A stretch of DNA of 64,000 nt from Arachnia propionica (GTDB lineage Bacteria; Actinomycetota; Actinomycetes; Propionibacteriales; Propionibacteriaceae), in assembly GCF_003859805.1 (NCBI RefSeq), contig NZ_RQZG01000017.1, forward strand, positions 1 to 64,000, in the 5' to 3' direction. Position 1 is the stretch's first letter, and each line of letters opens with the position of its first letter. The position numbers and the translations under genes are program-made. Below the pieces are notes generated by a model. The model had not been told where the DNA came from, made no database searches, and worked only from the letters and a program-made list of their open reading frames with translations. Of the stretch, positions 56,573 to 64,000 are shown in pieces.

Positions 56573-56887
56573 CTGAGCACTCCTTACCCGCCCCATGGCA
56601 CCTCCCCGTACGGCGCAGTCCCCCCGCACGGCACACCTGGCCCCACCATGCCCTACGGCTTCGATCCGACAGGCCGCCCATACTCGGACAAGACCAGGCT
56701 GGTGGCCGGCCTGCTCCAGCTGTTCGCCGGCGGGTTCGGGGCTGGTCGCTTCTACACCGGTCACACCGGAATCGCGATTGCACAGCTGCTCACCTGCGGC
56801 GGGTTGGGCATCTGGGCCCTCATCGACGCGATCCTGATGTTCTCGGGCAGTGTGGACGACGTGAATGGTCGGCCGCTTCGCCCCTGA
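56573..56887 (+). CDS. TM2-domain membrane protein with apparent CTG start
   Basis: This protein of about 104 residues has a Pro/Gly/Tyr-rich N-terminus (STPYPPHGTSPYGAVPPHG) and a TM2 domain: KTRLVAGLLQLFAGGFGAGRFYTGH, then AIAQLLTCGGLGIWALIDAILMF, two membrane helices joined by a short D/N-containing turn. There is no ATG, GTG or TTG in frame before the Pro-rich part. CTG at 56573 gives the family-like start (M)STPYPP and has GAGAGGAAG about 12 nt before it. Otherwise translation would begin at ATG 56649, losing the tail. Function of TM2 proteins is unknown. It is divergent from dnaK and overlaps the DUF2752 gene by 23 bp. Confidence 0.75.
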   Translation: MSTPYPPHGTSPYGAVPPHGTPGPTMPYGFDPTGRPYSDKTRLVAGLLQLFAGGFGAGRFYTGHTGIAIAQLLTCGGLGIWALIDAILMFSGSVDDVNGRPLRP

Positions 56888-57368
56888 ACGACGACGCATC
56901 CTCTGGCTGCTGGGTGGCCTCGGTGCCTGCGTCCTGACCGGGATCGGCTACCTGCTGGTGGCCGATCCCCACGACCGGCGGGCACCCATGCCGACCTGCC
57001 CCACGAAACTGGTCACCGATCTCGACTGCCCTGCCTGCGGCGGGCTGCGAATGGTCCATGCGGCCCTCCACGGGAACTGGGGTCGGGCACTGCACGACAA
57101 CGCCTATCTGGTCGTCGCCCTGCCCTGCGCCATGGCGGCGCTCCTGGTGTGGACACGTCATCGCTGGCAGGACCCCACGTGGCGCACCCCACGATGGATC
57201 GGTCGGGCCTTCCTCGCCACCGCGGCGCCCTGGGCCGTGCTCCGCAACCTACCGGGATGGCCATGGCGCCCGACCCGACCGACCCCAGAACCCGCTCCCC
57301 TGGGGACGGGTCACCGGTCTGCTCGCCGGGGTGCGGCACCCGCCCGACACCTCACGCGAGCGCCCTGA
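56865..57368 (+). CDS. DUF2752 membrane protein
   Basis: This 167-residue protein belongs to DUF2752. It has a first membrane helix (about 12-33), then the family hallmark CPTKLVTDLDCPACGGLR with C-P-x-C-G-G, followed by VHAALHGNWGRALHDNAYLV and a second helix. A third hydrophobic segment is near 107-120. The C-terminal 40 residues are Pro/Arg-rich and poorly conserved. TM2 and DUF2752 genes are frequent neighbours in actinobacteria, but no function is known. It overlaps the TM2 gene by 23 bp in another frame. Confidence 0.82.
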   Translation: MVGRFAPERRRILWLLGGLGACVLTGIGYLLVADPHDRRAPMPTCPTKLVTDLDCPACGGLRMVHAALHGNWGRALHDNAYLVVALPCAMAALLVWTRHRWQDPTWRTPRWIGRAFLATAAPWAVLRNLPGWPWRPTRPTPEPAPLGTGHRSARRGAAPARHLTRAP

Positions 57369-57397
57369 CGCCGGCGCCCACGCTGCGACACCGCTGC

Positions 57398-58840
57398 TCA
57401 GTCCTGATTCCGGTCGAGCTTGACCGTCGTGCCGCCCATCAGGTTGAAACCGCGGATGATGAGGGTGCCGTTGGAACCGTCGCCACGGGCACGCTTCTTG
57501 ATCTCGACCCCGCCCATGATGTTGACCGACTGGTCGATCACCCTGACCCCTTTCGGCACGAACACGTCGTGCCCTCCCCACATCGCGGACAGGGAGATCT
57601 CGATGGTGACGCCGGGACCCATGACACCCGCCGTGTGGATCGCGTTGCCACCCATGAACGCGAAACTCGTCACGGTGGGGGTGTGGGCGTCGAGGTGGAT
57701 GTCCTTGCCGCTCATGAACGCGATCTCCTGGGCCGACCGGGCGTCGGCGGCGATGAGCGGGGCCGCTGCGGGCTGCACGGCGGGCATCACGGCACGCGCG
57801 GCCGGCAGGTCGGCGGTGAGGGTGGCCAGTTCGTCGTCGAACTTGGCGTTCAGGCAGACCTCCTGACGCTGCGTGAACTCCTCGTGGTCGAGCTGACCGT
57901 CGGCGTAGGCCAGGCTCAGCACCTCCAGGACGGCATCCCGCTCAGCGGTCCCGACACGCATCCGAGGCTGCAGACTGTCATTCATGTCCACGAGTCTAGG
58001 GCCTGTGGGCTGCAGCACCGGAGGGTGGACTCCCGCCACCTGCGGCGAATCCGGCAGGTGGCGTCGCAACCAGTCGTCGCCCAGGTCCTTGACCCTGGCG
58101 ACGGCGAGCGTGACCTCGGCCCGCAACCGGTTGCCCCTGACCGTGGCCCTGCCGCACACCGCCACCCCTCGATCGGCACAGGCCTCCAGCAGCGGCATCA
58201 GCTGGGCACTGGAGACGGCGGACAACCTCCCCACGTCCCGTTCGTGGACCCTCACCCCGACGACGGTGCGGGAGCGCGTCGCACCGAGGCGGTACAGCTC
58301 GGCCACCACGTCGCACTCGGGCTGCCCGGCCAGCAGCTCGGCCAGCCATTCCTGGTGCTCCTCCTCCCCGGTGACCTGGATCACGGCCCCCCGGGGCAGC
58401 ACGAGTCGGGGAGGTGGCGGCAGTGGACCGGGCGGGAAGATGCCCCCCGGTTGCGGCAGCCCCACCCGGATTCGTGCCCTACCACGCAACCCCCAGAGCC
58501 GGGCGGGCACCTCGAGGGCGGCCCCGTGCTCGAGCAGGTCCACCATCGCGGACCGGAGCCCGAGCACCCGCTCATCGACGACGTTGCCGACCCAGAGGTC
58601 ATCGATGACGACGGCCGGGAACGGGCCGGAGCGGGTCGGCACCAGCAACGCAGGCACGTCTCGAAGCGGCACGTCCTCAGTCAGGGAGCCTCCCCGATCG
58701 GAGAAGATCTCCCGCACGGCCCTGCGGTGGCGGTGCACGAAGTCGAGCATGACCTTCTGTGAGGGTGTGCCCCACACCTCGTAGGGCTGCAGCCCGAAGG
58801 ACAGCGGTGGCTGATGGTGGTCGCCTCGCGAGTTCACCAC
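57398..58840 (-). CDS. Two-part protein: HIRAN-like N-terminus fused to DUF1707/LiaF-like domain
   Basis: One uninterrupted frame of 480 codons joins two units that look like separate proteins. Residues 1-285 are soluble. Around 205-270 TRSRTVVGVRVHERDVGRLS and AVCGRATVRGNRLRAEVTLAV recall HIRAN-type modules seen in actinobacterial helper proteins. From Met286 (MNDSLQPRMRVGTAERD) a DUF1707 domain (ERDAVLEVLSLAYADGQLDHEEF) is followed by a LiaF/DUF2154-like beta-helix with glycine-rich turns (FMGGNAIHTAG, IMGGVEIKKR). A -10 box TAGACT (minus strand 57993-57998) ends 7 nt before that Met at 57985, so the second part can also be made alone from a leaderless mRNA. The function is unknown. LiaF relatives modulate envelope-stress kinases. 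Confidence 0.7.
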   Translation of the reverse strand: MVNSRGDHHQPPLSFGLQPYEVWGTPSQKVMLDFVHRHRRAVREIFSDRGGSLTEDVPLRDVPALLVPTRSGPFPAVVIDDLWVGNVVDERVLGLRSAMVDLLEHGAALEVPARLWGLRGRARIRVGLPQPGGIFPPGPLPPPPRLVLPRGAVIQVTGEEEHQEWLAELLAGQPECDVVAELYRLGATRSRTVVGVRVHERDVGRLSAVSSAQLMPLLEACADRGVAVCGRATVRGNRLRAEVTLAVARVKDLGDDWLRRHLPDSPQVAGVHPPVLQPTGPRLVDMNDSLQPRMRVGTAERDAVLEVLSLAYADGQLDHEEFTQRQEVCLNAKFDDELATLTADLPAARAVMPAVQPAAAPLIAADARSAQEIAFMSGKDIHLDAHTPTVTSFAFMGGNAIHTAGVMGPGVTIEISLSAMWGGHDVFVPKGVRVIDQSVNIMGGVEIKKRARGDGSNGTLIIRGFNLMGGTTVKLDRNQD

Positions 58841-59024
58841 GAGTCACCCCGGCAGCGTCGAGGGGACGACATCCACGCCCGGGAGCACGGTGATCAGCAG
58901 GTCAGTCACACCGCCAACCTTTCCAGCACACTGCTCCGCACTCAACCGATCAACCACCTCGATGCGTCGCCCTTGTCGGTTCGCACACACCCCTGCCACC
59001 AACCCGTTCGTACCGCGAACTCAC

Positions 59025-59069
59025 GAACCAGCCCCCAACACGGCGAAACACCTTGTCGGGGGCTGGTTC
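59025..59069 (-). terminator. Terminator of tRNA-Thr
   Basis: A 12-bp stem (GAACCAGCCCCC at 59025-59036 with GGGGGCTGGTTC at 59058-59069) with a 21-nt loop lies 8 bp beyond the 3' end of tRNA-Thr on the minus strand. Confidence 0.7.
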
Positions 59070-59077
59070 TTCAATGG

Positions 59078-59150
59078 AGCCGCCCACGGGAATCGAACCC
59101 GTGACCTACGCTTTACGAGAGCGTCGCTCTGCCTACTGAGCTAGGGCGGC
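59078..59150 (-). tRNA. tRNA-Thr (CGT)
   Basis: The minus strand folds into a full cloverleaf: acceptor GCCGCCC/GGGCGGC, D arm GCTCAGTAGGCAGAGC, anticodon stem ACGCT/AGCGT with loop CTCGTAA (anticodon CGT), T arm ACGGG-TTCGATT-CCCGT and discriminator T. CCA is not encoded. Confidence 0.95.
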
Positions 59151-59273
59151 AGCAGCCACACACTATAGCCGCCACGCCGATTTGACGTCCAACCCACCCC
59201 CCGGAGCACCCTGGACCTCACCGAATGGAAAGATCAACCTTCAATTGTTTGAGGGATCGCCTACCATTGCTTC

Positions 59274-60071
59274 ATGAGCAGTCCTGATCTTGGTCCCATC
59301 CTGGACGACCTGGCCGCCGGACGTATCGACGCCGCGGAGGCCAACCGTCGCATCAACGCCCTCAAGGGCGAGCCCTCCCCCACCGCCGAGGAGGAGCAGT
59401 CCCCCGACAACGGCGGCAAGGCCCGCCCCGGGGGACTGTCGAAGGTCTCCATCACCGCGGTGGGGCGTCGTGTCCGCATCGAGGGCGACCCGAAGGTGAC
59501 CACCCTGAGCGTCGAGGGTCCCCACGTGCTGCGCCGCAACGGCGACGTGATGGAGGTCAGCTCCACCGGCGAACTCGGACCCAACCTGAGCGGGTTCTCC
59601 CTCATCCGCCCCCAACGCATCCTCGACGACATGGGGATCATCGGCCTGGGCAAGGAACTGATCGTCAAGGTCAACCCGAGGCTCGTCGTCGACGTGGAGT
59701 CGACCACCGGGGGGCTGCGCAGCCAGGGAGTGCCGAGGCTCGGCCGGGTCCGCGTCACGATGGGTGGTTGTCACCTCAGCGACGTCACCGAGGTCACCGA
59801 CCTCCTCAGCCAGGCCGGAGGCGTCACCGTCGAGGGTCCCATCAGCCGTGGCCGTTCCCGACTGAAGATCGAATCCGGCTCCCTCACCCTGGCCCTGACC
59901 CCCGGGGCCAACGTGATGGTCCACGCCGAGTCCAAGTTCGGGCACGTCCGTTGGCCCGAGGACAACACCGGGGTCGACGAGGTGGTCTTCGGGAACGGCT
60001 CGGCACGTTGCGACATCAACGTCGTGATGGGACTCGCCACCATCAAGGACAACACCGATGAGGAGAACTGA
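59274..60071 (+). CDS. DUF4097-like beta-helix protein
   Basis: This 265-residue protein starts with a helical hairpin of about 30 residues (ILDDLAAGRIDAAEANRRINAL), of the SHOCT/YvlB N-terminal type, and a polar linker. A long repetitive beta region follows (about 55-260) with turns such as VEGPHVLRRNGDVMEV, VDVESTTGGLRSQ and VHAESKFGHVRW, as in DUF4097 proteins. No signal peptide. It lies 1 bp before a DUF2089 gene, the same pairing seen for yvlB-type genes, whose products are thought to act in envelope-stress regulation. Start ATG 59274 has TACCAT 6 nt upstream. Confidence 0.7.
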   Translation: MSSPDLGPILDDLAAGRIDAAEANRRINALKGEPSPTAEEEQSPDNGGKARPGGLSKVSITAVGRRVRIEGDPKVTTLSVEGPHVLRRNGDVMEVSSTGELGPNLSGFSLIRPQRILDDMGIIGLGKELIVKVNPRLVVDVESTTGGLRSQGVPRLGRVRVTMGGCHLSDVTEVTDLLSQAGGVTVEGPISRGRSRLKIESGSLTLALTPGANVMVHAESKFGHVRWPEDNTGVDEVVFGNGSARCDINVVMGLATIKDNTDEEN

Positions 60072-60072
60072 C

Positions 60073-60498
60073 ATGGAGGAGACGCTGTACCAGGCCCCGG
60101 CCGACTGCCCGGTCTGTGACGCCCAGCTCATCACCATCCGCAAGGGATGCCGACGCTGCGGCTCAGAGCTCGCGGGGGAGTTCGCCTCCTCGGTCTACGA
60201 CCGACTGGACGCCGCCGAGCACGAACTGCTGCGGGTCTTCCTCTCCTCCCGCGGCAACCTGCGGGAGGTCGAGAAGCACCTCGGCGTCTCCTACCCGACG
60301 GCTCGGGCCCGCTTCGACGCGGTGCTGGCGAGGCTCGGGATGCTGCCGGAGACCCCCCGGCCGACCTCCCCCCCGGAGTCAGCCGACGCACCCGGGACCT
60401 CCGGGGAGGCGACCGCCCAGGAACAGATCCTGGCCCGCGTGGCCTCCGGGGAGATCAGCGCCGAGGTGGCGGCAGAACTCATCGCCAATCTCGGGTAG
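60073..60498 (+). CDS. DUF2089 zinc-ribbon regulator-like protein
   Basis: This 141-residue protein begins with a zinc-ribbon, CPVCDAQLITIRKGCRRCGSEL divided as CPVC and CRRC, and continues with a helix-turn-helix-like stretch, LDAAEHELLRVFLSSRGNLREVEKHLGVSYPTARARFDAVL, cut at its turn GNLREVEKHLGVSYPTARAR. This is the DUF2089 family. The C-terminal helix (QEQILARVASGEISAEVAAELI) resembles the N-terminal hairpin of the preceding gene product, suggesting that the two interact. ATG 60073 has GAGGAGA 7 nt upstream; an earlier in-frame ATG at 60058 overlaps the previous gene. Probably a DNA-binding regulator. Confidence 0.8.
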   Translation: MEETLYQAPADCPVCDAQLITIRKGCRRCGSELAGEFASSVYDRLDAAEHELLRVFLSSRGNLREVEKHLGVSYPTARARFDAVLARLGMLPETPRPTSPPESADAPGTSGEATAQEQILARVASGEISAEVAAELIANLG

Positions 60499-60526
60499 TT
60501 TGCCACTGCACCCTGGATGAACCACC

Positions 60527-62026
60527 ATGGTTGCCATGACGATGCCCCCCGTGAACGTGCCACAGGTGCCCGGTGTGCGGTTGACGGGAATCCTCGGGCA
60601 GGGCGGGTTCGCCACCGTCTACGCCGGGGAACAGCTCTCCCTGGAGCGCCCCGTCGCCGTGAAGGTGGACTCCCGCCCCCTCCACGAGGAGCGCAACCGT
60701 CGTCGATTCCTTCGGGAGATGCGGGCCGCCAGCCAGATCAGCAGCCACCCGCACGTCGTGACCCTCATCGACACCGGGGTCCTGCCCGACGGGCGCCCCT
60801 ACCTGGTGATGGAGCGCTGCGACGGTGGGAGCCTGTCCGATGTCGTGGCACGCGGCCCGCAACCCGCCGCCGATGCGGTGCGCATCATCCAGTCCACCGC
60901 CTCGGCACTGGGCGCGGCCCATGCCGCAGGGGTGCTGCACCGCGACATCAAACCCGGCAACATCCTCCTGGACTCCTACGGCACCCCACGGCTCAGCGAC
61001 TTCGGGATCGCGGCGATCCAGCAGGCCGAGGCCTCCGCCACCGTCACCCTGGAGGCCCTCACCCCCGCCTATGCTCCCCCGGAGGCCTTCAGCCAGGTCG
61101 AACCGACCTCGGCCGGGGACGTGTGGTCCATGGGGGCGGTGCTGTTCGCCCTGCTGACGGGACGCGGCCCCCGCTCCACCTGGGACGGCCGCGCCCAGAA
61201 CCTGACCCAGATCTTCCAAGAACTCAGCCTTCCCGTCACCACCAACGACCCCCGCATCCCGGGAGTGCTGCGCCCTCTGCTGGACCGCGCGATGCACCTG
61301 GATCCGAACCAGCGTTTCCGCGACGGCAACGAGCTGGCCCAGGCGCTCTCCGGCATCCTCTCCCGGCTGGACTCGTTCCCCCAGGATGCGGAGGCCACCT
61401 GGCACCGGCCACCGCCACCGACGGAGCAGCCGACGTCCTACGCACCGGCCATCGTCCACCCCCGGACCGCGACGACGACACTGCCCACGGTCAGGCAACG
61501 GCGCACCTCGACGCTCGTCGCCGGGGTGGTGGCGGCGACCCTGCTGGTGGGGGGCGCGATCTGGGGCACCGTCGCCGTGCTGAACGGCCCCGGTCTCCGG
61601 GTGCCACCACGGCAGAGCACCGCACCGAGCATCAGCCCCACCGCCCAGACCCCGGCCGACCCGAACTTCGCGCGCGAACTGGACGACAGTGCGGTGCCCA
61701 CCGCCCCGGACATGCCCTGGCAGGTGGGCGACTGTCTGCTCGGCGCGGTGGACGGCAACGGCGGACACAGCGCCACCGAGGTGGAATGCGACCGGGCGAA
61801 CTGGCGGGTCTTCGCGGGCGGCACCATCGATGCCAGCATCAAGACCCGGAGCAGCGGTGAGGCGCTGCAGCAGGACGCCCAGGTCACGGAGACCTGCACC
61901 GACGCGAATGCTGAACTCGCTGGCCTCGACATCTCGGTCCCCCACACGTTGCGTGCCCTGGGATCCCCCAAGGAGAGATGGGATGCCGGTGAGCGCGGAT
62001 TCTCCTGCGTCTTCGAGAAGAACTGA
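60527..62026 (+). CDS. Membrane Ser/Thr protein kinase (PknB type)
   Basis: This 499-residue protein is a Hanks-type receptor kinase. The kinase domain (about 15-285) has GQGGFATVYAGEQ (P-loop), VAVKVDSRP (catalytic Lys), VLHRDIKPGNILL, SDFGIAA (DFG), and APPEAFSQVEPTSAGDVWSMGAVLF. A linker of about 55 residues leads to one membrane helix (about 330-350, STLVAGVVAATLLVGGAIWGTVAV in part). The external domain (about 395-499) has four Cys (VGDCLLGAVDG, TEVECDRANW, TETCTDAN, FSCVFEK), as in septum-formation-like domains, rather than PASTA repeats. It may sense an envelope cue. The start is ATG 60527 or 60536; neither has a clear ribosome-binding site. Confidence 0.88.
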   Translation: MVAMTMPPVNVPQVPGVRLTGILGQGGFATVYAGEQLSLERPVAVKVDSRPLHEERNRRRFLREMRAASQISSHPHVVTLIDTGVLPDGRPYLVMERCDGGSLSDVVARGPQPAADAVRIIQSTASALGAAHAAGVLHRDIKPGNILLDSYGTPRLSDFGIAAIQQAEASATVTLEALTPAYAPPEAFSQVEPTSAGDVWSMGAVLFALLTGRGPRSTWDGRAQNLTQIFQELSLPVTTNDPRIPGVLRPLLDRAMHLDPNQRFRDGNELAQALSGILSRLDSFPQDAEATWHRPPPPTEQPTSYAPAIVHPRTATTTLPTVRQRRTSTLVAGVVAATLLVGGAIWGTVAVLNGPGLRVPPRQSTAPSISPTAQTPADPNFARELDDSAVPTAPDMPWQVGDCLLGAVDGNGGHSATEVECDRANWRVFAGGTIDASIKTRSSGEALQQDAQVTETCTDANAELAGLDISVPHTLRALGSPKERWDAGERGFSCVFEKN

Positions 62027-62046
62027 CCCGCTCAGCCTCGTGGGCC

Positions 62047-62970
62047 TCAGCCGTCGAGGAGGAACGCCACGGCCCCGACGACCACACCGACCAGGGCTCT
62101 GCCACCGACCTCGACGGCGACGTCGGCCAGGCCCCCGGCGACGACCTCGCCGACCTCGAGTGCCCCACCTCGACCCCTGACCCAGTCGAACTGGGCAGTG
62201 GCCTGCGTGAGGTCGATTCCCCGGGTCAGCTCCGGCAGACGTGAGGTCAGCCCGAGGGCGACCACCCATGGCAGTTCCCGTGACACGTCCTCGGTCGTGT
62301 GCAGCCCGGTCCCACCCGTGAGTGCCTCGCGACGGGCGAGCACCTGTTCGCGGGCGGCCGAGCCACACGCGGTGCGGCGGGCCCGAAGCTGGGGCTGGTA
62401 CAAGGTGATGGTCCCGGCGGCCAGGAACAGCAGCGCTGGCAGCCATCCGAGTCCGGCGACGAGAACCGCCACCGCAGTGGATCCGGCGAGGACGAATGGC
62501 CACCACCCGATGCGGCGGGGCCTTGTCACCGGGTGGAACCAACCGTCCTGTTCCGCCGCCGCCAGCAACCGGGTGGCCAGTTTGTTCACCGCTCCACGGC
62601 GCTCGGCGGCGAGCTCACGGAACGACACCTTCTGGTGCCGCGCGAAGGCCCGGTCCAGGAAGGAGTGTTCCGTCGGGCTCAGCCCGTTCGGCCGGGCCGA
62701 GCCGCGGTGCAGCACCCAGTCACGCCTCTTGCCCTCCCCAGTCACATGGATCACGAGATGACCGCGGACGGCGAGATCGACCAGGAGCGCCAGGATGTCC
62801 CGGGGCATCACCCGCCCCTTGGTGGCGAGTCCCGCCATCGCCGGGGCGAGATCGTCGAGGGCAACCGCCCCGGCAGGATCGTCGCGGGAGATCCACCACC
62901 GGTGACGGGCCAGGGCCAGTGCGGCCACCACCGCCGCGGCCCCGGCAGCCAGCGCGAGCCACGGGCTCAC
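62047..62970 (-). CDS. DUF2207-like C-terminal membrane protein
   Basis: This 307-residue protein resembles the C-terminal half of DUF2207 proteins. One N-terminal helix (4-22) is followed by a winged-helix-like cytoplasmic part (LAPAMAGLATKGRVMPRDILALLVDLAVRGHLVI, and LSPTEHSFLDRAF) and two adjacent helices around 155-195. A conserved ELPWVVALGLTSRLPEL segment and a short C-terminal hydrophobic stretch follow. The large extracellular N-terminal domain of full DUF2207 proteins is absent, and the start fits a membrane anchor, so it is a natural short form rather than a truncation. Function unknown. It overlaps greA by 1-4 bp on the same strand and is probably co-transcribed with it. Confidence 0.68.
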   Translation of the reverse strand: MSPWLALAAGAAAVVAALALARHRWWISRDDPAGAVALDDLAPAMAGLATKGRVMPRDILALLVDLAVRGHLVIHVTGEGKRRDWVLHRGSARPNGLSPTEHSFLDRAFARHQKVSFRELAAERRGAVNKLATRLLAAAEQDGWFHPVTRPRRIGWWPFVLAGSTAVAVLVAGLGWLPALLFLAAGTITLYQPQLRARRTACGSAAREQVLARREALTGGTGLHTTEDVSRELPWVVALGLTSRLPELTRGIDLTQATAQFDWVRGRGGALEVGEVVAGGLADVAVEVGGRALVGVVVGAVAFLLDG

Positions 62971-63464
62971 GAGGACACCTTGATGATCCTCACGGTGAGG
63001 GTGCGCCCGTTCGGGGCCTCGTAGGACACGTCGTCGCCGACCCGGCGACCGAGCACCGCTGCGCCGAGGGGGGATTGCGGGGAGACCGCATGATCCACCG
63101 AGGAATCGGTGCCGAGGATCTCACGGGACCCCAGCAGGAAGGTGTCGGTGTCATCGGCGTCCCCGTCGAAGGCGACGGTGACGATGCGGCCGGGCGTCAC
63201 CTCATCGGGGGCTCCGGTGGCCTCACCGACCTGCGCAGTGCGCAACAGGTGCTCCAGTTGACGGATGCGTCCCTCCATCTGGCCCTGCTCCTCCCGTGCG
63301 GCGTGGTAGCCGCCGTTCTCGGAGAGGTCCCCCTCCTCCCGGGCGGAGGCGATGCGGGCGCTGACCTCGGGACGGCCGACGGTCTTGAGGTGGTTCAGCT
63401 CGGCCTCAAGAGCATCGTGGGCCTCCTGGGTGAGCCAGACGGTCTCGGAATGGGTTTCGGACAT
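62967..63464 (-). CDS. greA: Transcription elongation factor GreA
   Basis: This 165-residue protein is GreA, which rescues backtracked RNA polymerase by stimulating transcript cleavage. The N-terminal coiled coil holds [17 protein letters not shown] and the tip [18 protein letters not shown] with the acidic D-x-x-E-N. The FKBP-like C-terminus has [21 protein letters not shown] -10 box TAGGCT (minus strand 63470-63475) ends 5 nt before the ATG at 63464, so I prefer it to the adjacent GTG at 63467. The DUF2207-like gene follows and overlaps slightly. Confidence 0.94.
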   Translation of the reverse strand: MSETHSETVWLTQEAHDALEAELNHLKTVGRPEVSARIASAREEGDLSENGGYHAAREEQGQMEGRIRQLEHLLRTAQVGEATGAPDEVTPGRIVTVAFDGDADDTDTFLLGSREILGTDSSVDHAVSPQSPLGAAVLGRRVGDDVSYEAPNGRTLTVRIIKVSS

Positions 63465-63538
63465 CACTCAAGCCTAGCAGCGCCCACGGACACGTCCCGG
63501 AGTGCACTCAGGTGCAGCGACACGTCACAATGTCTGCC

Positions 63539-64000
63539 ATGTCACGCCATCCCAAGGGACCGCTCAGGCTGCTCCACGTCCATGCGCATCCCGACGACGA
63601 GTCCAGCAAAGGAGCCGCGACGACGGCGAAGTACGTGGCCGAGGGCGTCGAGGTGATGGTGGCGACCTGCACGGGTGGGGAACGCGGCGACGTGCTCAAC
63701 CCGGCTCTCGCCGACGACCCCCGGGTGCTGGCGGACCTGCCCGCGGTTCGTCGCGAGGAGATGGCCCGGGCTGCGGAGGTGCTCGGCATCCGGCACGTCT
63801 GGCTGGGCTTCGTCGACTCGGGCCTGCCCGAGGGAGACCCGCTGCCGCCCCTGCCGGAGGGCTGCTTCGCCGTCCAGGACGTGGCGACGGCGGCGGGACG
63901 GCTGGTGAAGGTGATGCGTGACTTCCGCCCACACGTCGTGACCACCTACGACGAGCGTGGCGGCTACCCGCACCCGGACCACGTGCAGTGCCATCGCATC
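63539..64000 (+). CDS. mca: Mycothiol S-conjugate amidase Mca (5' part)
   Basis: The first 154 codons of a PIG-L-family enzyme run off the right edge of the window. [20 protein letters not shown] holds the zinc motif AHPDDE, followed by [15 protein letters not shown] and [14 protein letters not shown], and [18 protein letters not shown] with the third zinc ligand. The ESSKGAAT and YPHPDH phrases separate Mca from its paralogue MshB. Mca cleaves mycothiol S-conjugates to mercapturic acids and glucosaminyl-inositol in detoxification, which shows that the organism makes mycothiol. CACAAT at 63526-63531 ends 7 nt before ATG 63539; an in-frame ATG at 63530 is less likely. It is divergent from greA, the usual neighbour. 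Confidence 0.92.
   Translation, partial: MSRHPKGPLRLLHVHAHPDDESSKGAATTAKYVAEGVEVMVATCTGGERGDVLNPALADDPRVLADLPAVRREEMARAAEVLGIRHVWLGFVDSGLPEGDPLPPLPEGCFAVQDVATAAGRLVKVMRDFRPHVVTTYDERGGYPHPDHVQCHRI

Larger units (their letters stand above)
58841..59273. other. Intergenic region with tRNA-Thr
   Basis: This 433-bp gap contains no protein gene that I can support. It holds the promoter region of the DUF1707 fusion gene, the terminator and gene of tRNA-Thr, and on the right the promoters of tRNA-Thr (TATAGT at about 59161-59166 on the minus strand) and of the DUF4097-like gene (TACCAT 6 nt before its ATG). Confidence 0.6.

Noticed and set aside
58814-59144. Plus-strand frames across the tRNA-Thr region
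   Set aside because: They run through a tRNA gene and its terminator and show no domain or ribosome-binding site.

Overview
The window is high-GC DNA (roughly two-thirds G+C by eye, not computed) from an actinobacterium, most likely a propionic-acid bacterium or close relative (Propionibacteriaceae). The signs are an HspR-type dnaK operon with HAIR operators, a DUF3073 gene, a mycothiol S-conjugate amidase, a 6C-type small RNA, a monomeric NADP isocitrate dehydrogenase, a succinyl-CoA:CoA transferase like that of fermentative propionibacteria, and many leaderless promoters of TANNCT type. I see no prophage, insertion sequence, rRNA or CRISPR array. The DNA looks like ordinary chromosome with a few degraded or unusual loci.

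Layout. 0-10.6 kb: two small unknown genes (one WXG100-like), a pyrimidine-dimer glycosylase, a NatAB-like ABC exporter, a kptA-histidine kinase-response regulator operon, a beta-propeller protein, an rRNA-type methyltransferase and an HtrA protease. 10.6-20.8 kb: an alpha-L-fucosidase/oligosaccharide uptake operon (two permeases, a binding lipoprotein and a GH29 enzyme) behind a LacI-type operator, then serB, succinyl-CoA:CoA transferase, a 2H phosphoesterase and an M20 amidohydrolase. 20.8-30 kb: metNIQ, a solitary PemK-like toxin preceded by a 6C-type RNA, a KDPG-aldolase-like protein that lacks its catalytic residues, two surface/cell-wall proteins, pgi and a DUF218 protein. 30-37.5 kb: tRNA-Glu/Asp/Phe, a secreted DUF4185 protein, a GNAT, ribokinase behind an eight-unit dyad-symmetric repeat, a hydrolase, DUF3073 and icd.

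37.6-43.6 kb: a four-gene operon encoding a small membrane protein, a processive family-2 glycosyltransferase, a membrane-anchored PIG-L deacetylase and an ATP-grasp ligase. It ends head-to-head with purM-purF. I do not know a described pathway with this combination. The logic (polymerise or transfer an N-acetyl sugar, deacetylate it, ligate something to the free amine) resembles mycothiol synthesis in kind but sits on membrane-bound polysaccharide-type machinery. 43.7-52.4 kb: a dipeptidase, a maltose-type malEFG operon divergent from malR-alpha-glucosidase with CTTGCAG operators between them, and an internally deleted DUF4143 ATPase. 52.4-56.5 kb: dnaK-grpE-dnaJ-hspR. 56.5-64 kb: TM2 and DUF2752 membrane proteins, an apparent two-protein fusion containing DUF1707, tRNA-Thr, a DUF4097-like/DUF2089 pair, a Ser/Thr kinase, a DUF2207-like membrane protein, greA and the start of mca.

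Neither sugar ABC operon encodes an ATPase, so both probably share a multi-sugar ATPase encoded elsewhere. Several genes begin 5-8 nt after a -10 box, so their mRNAs probably lack leaders. This decided several start choices here.
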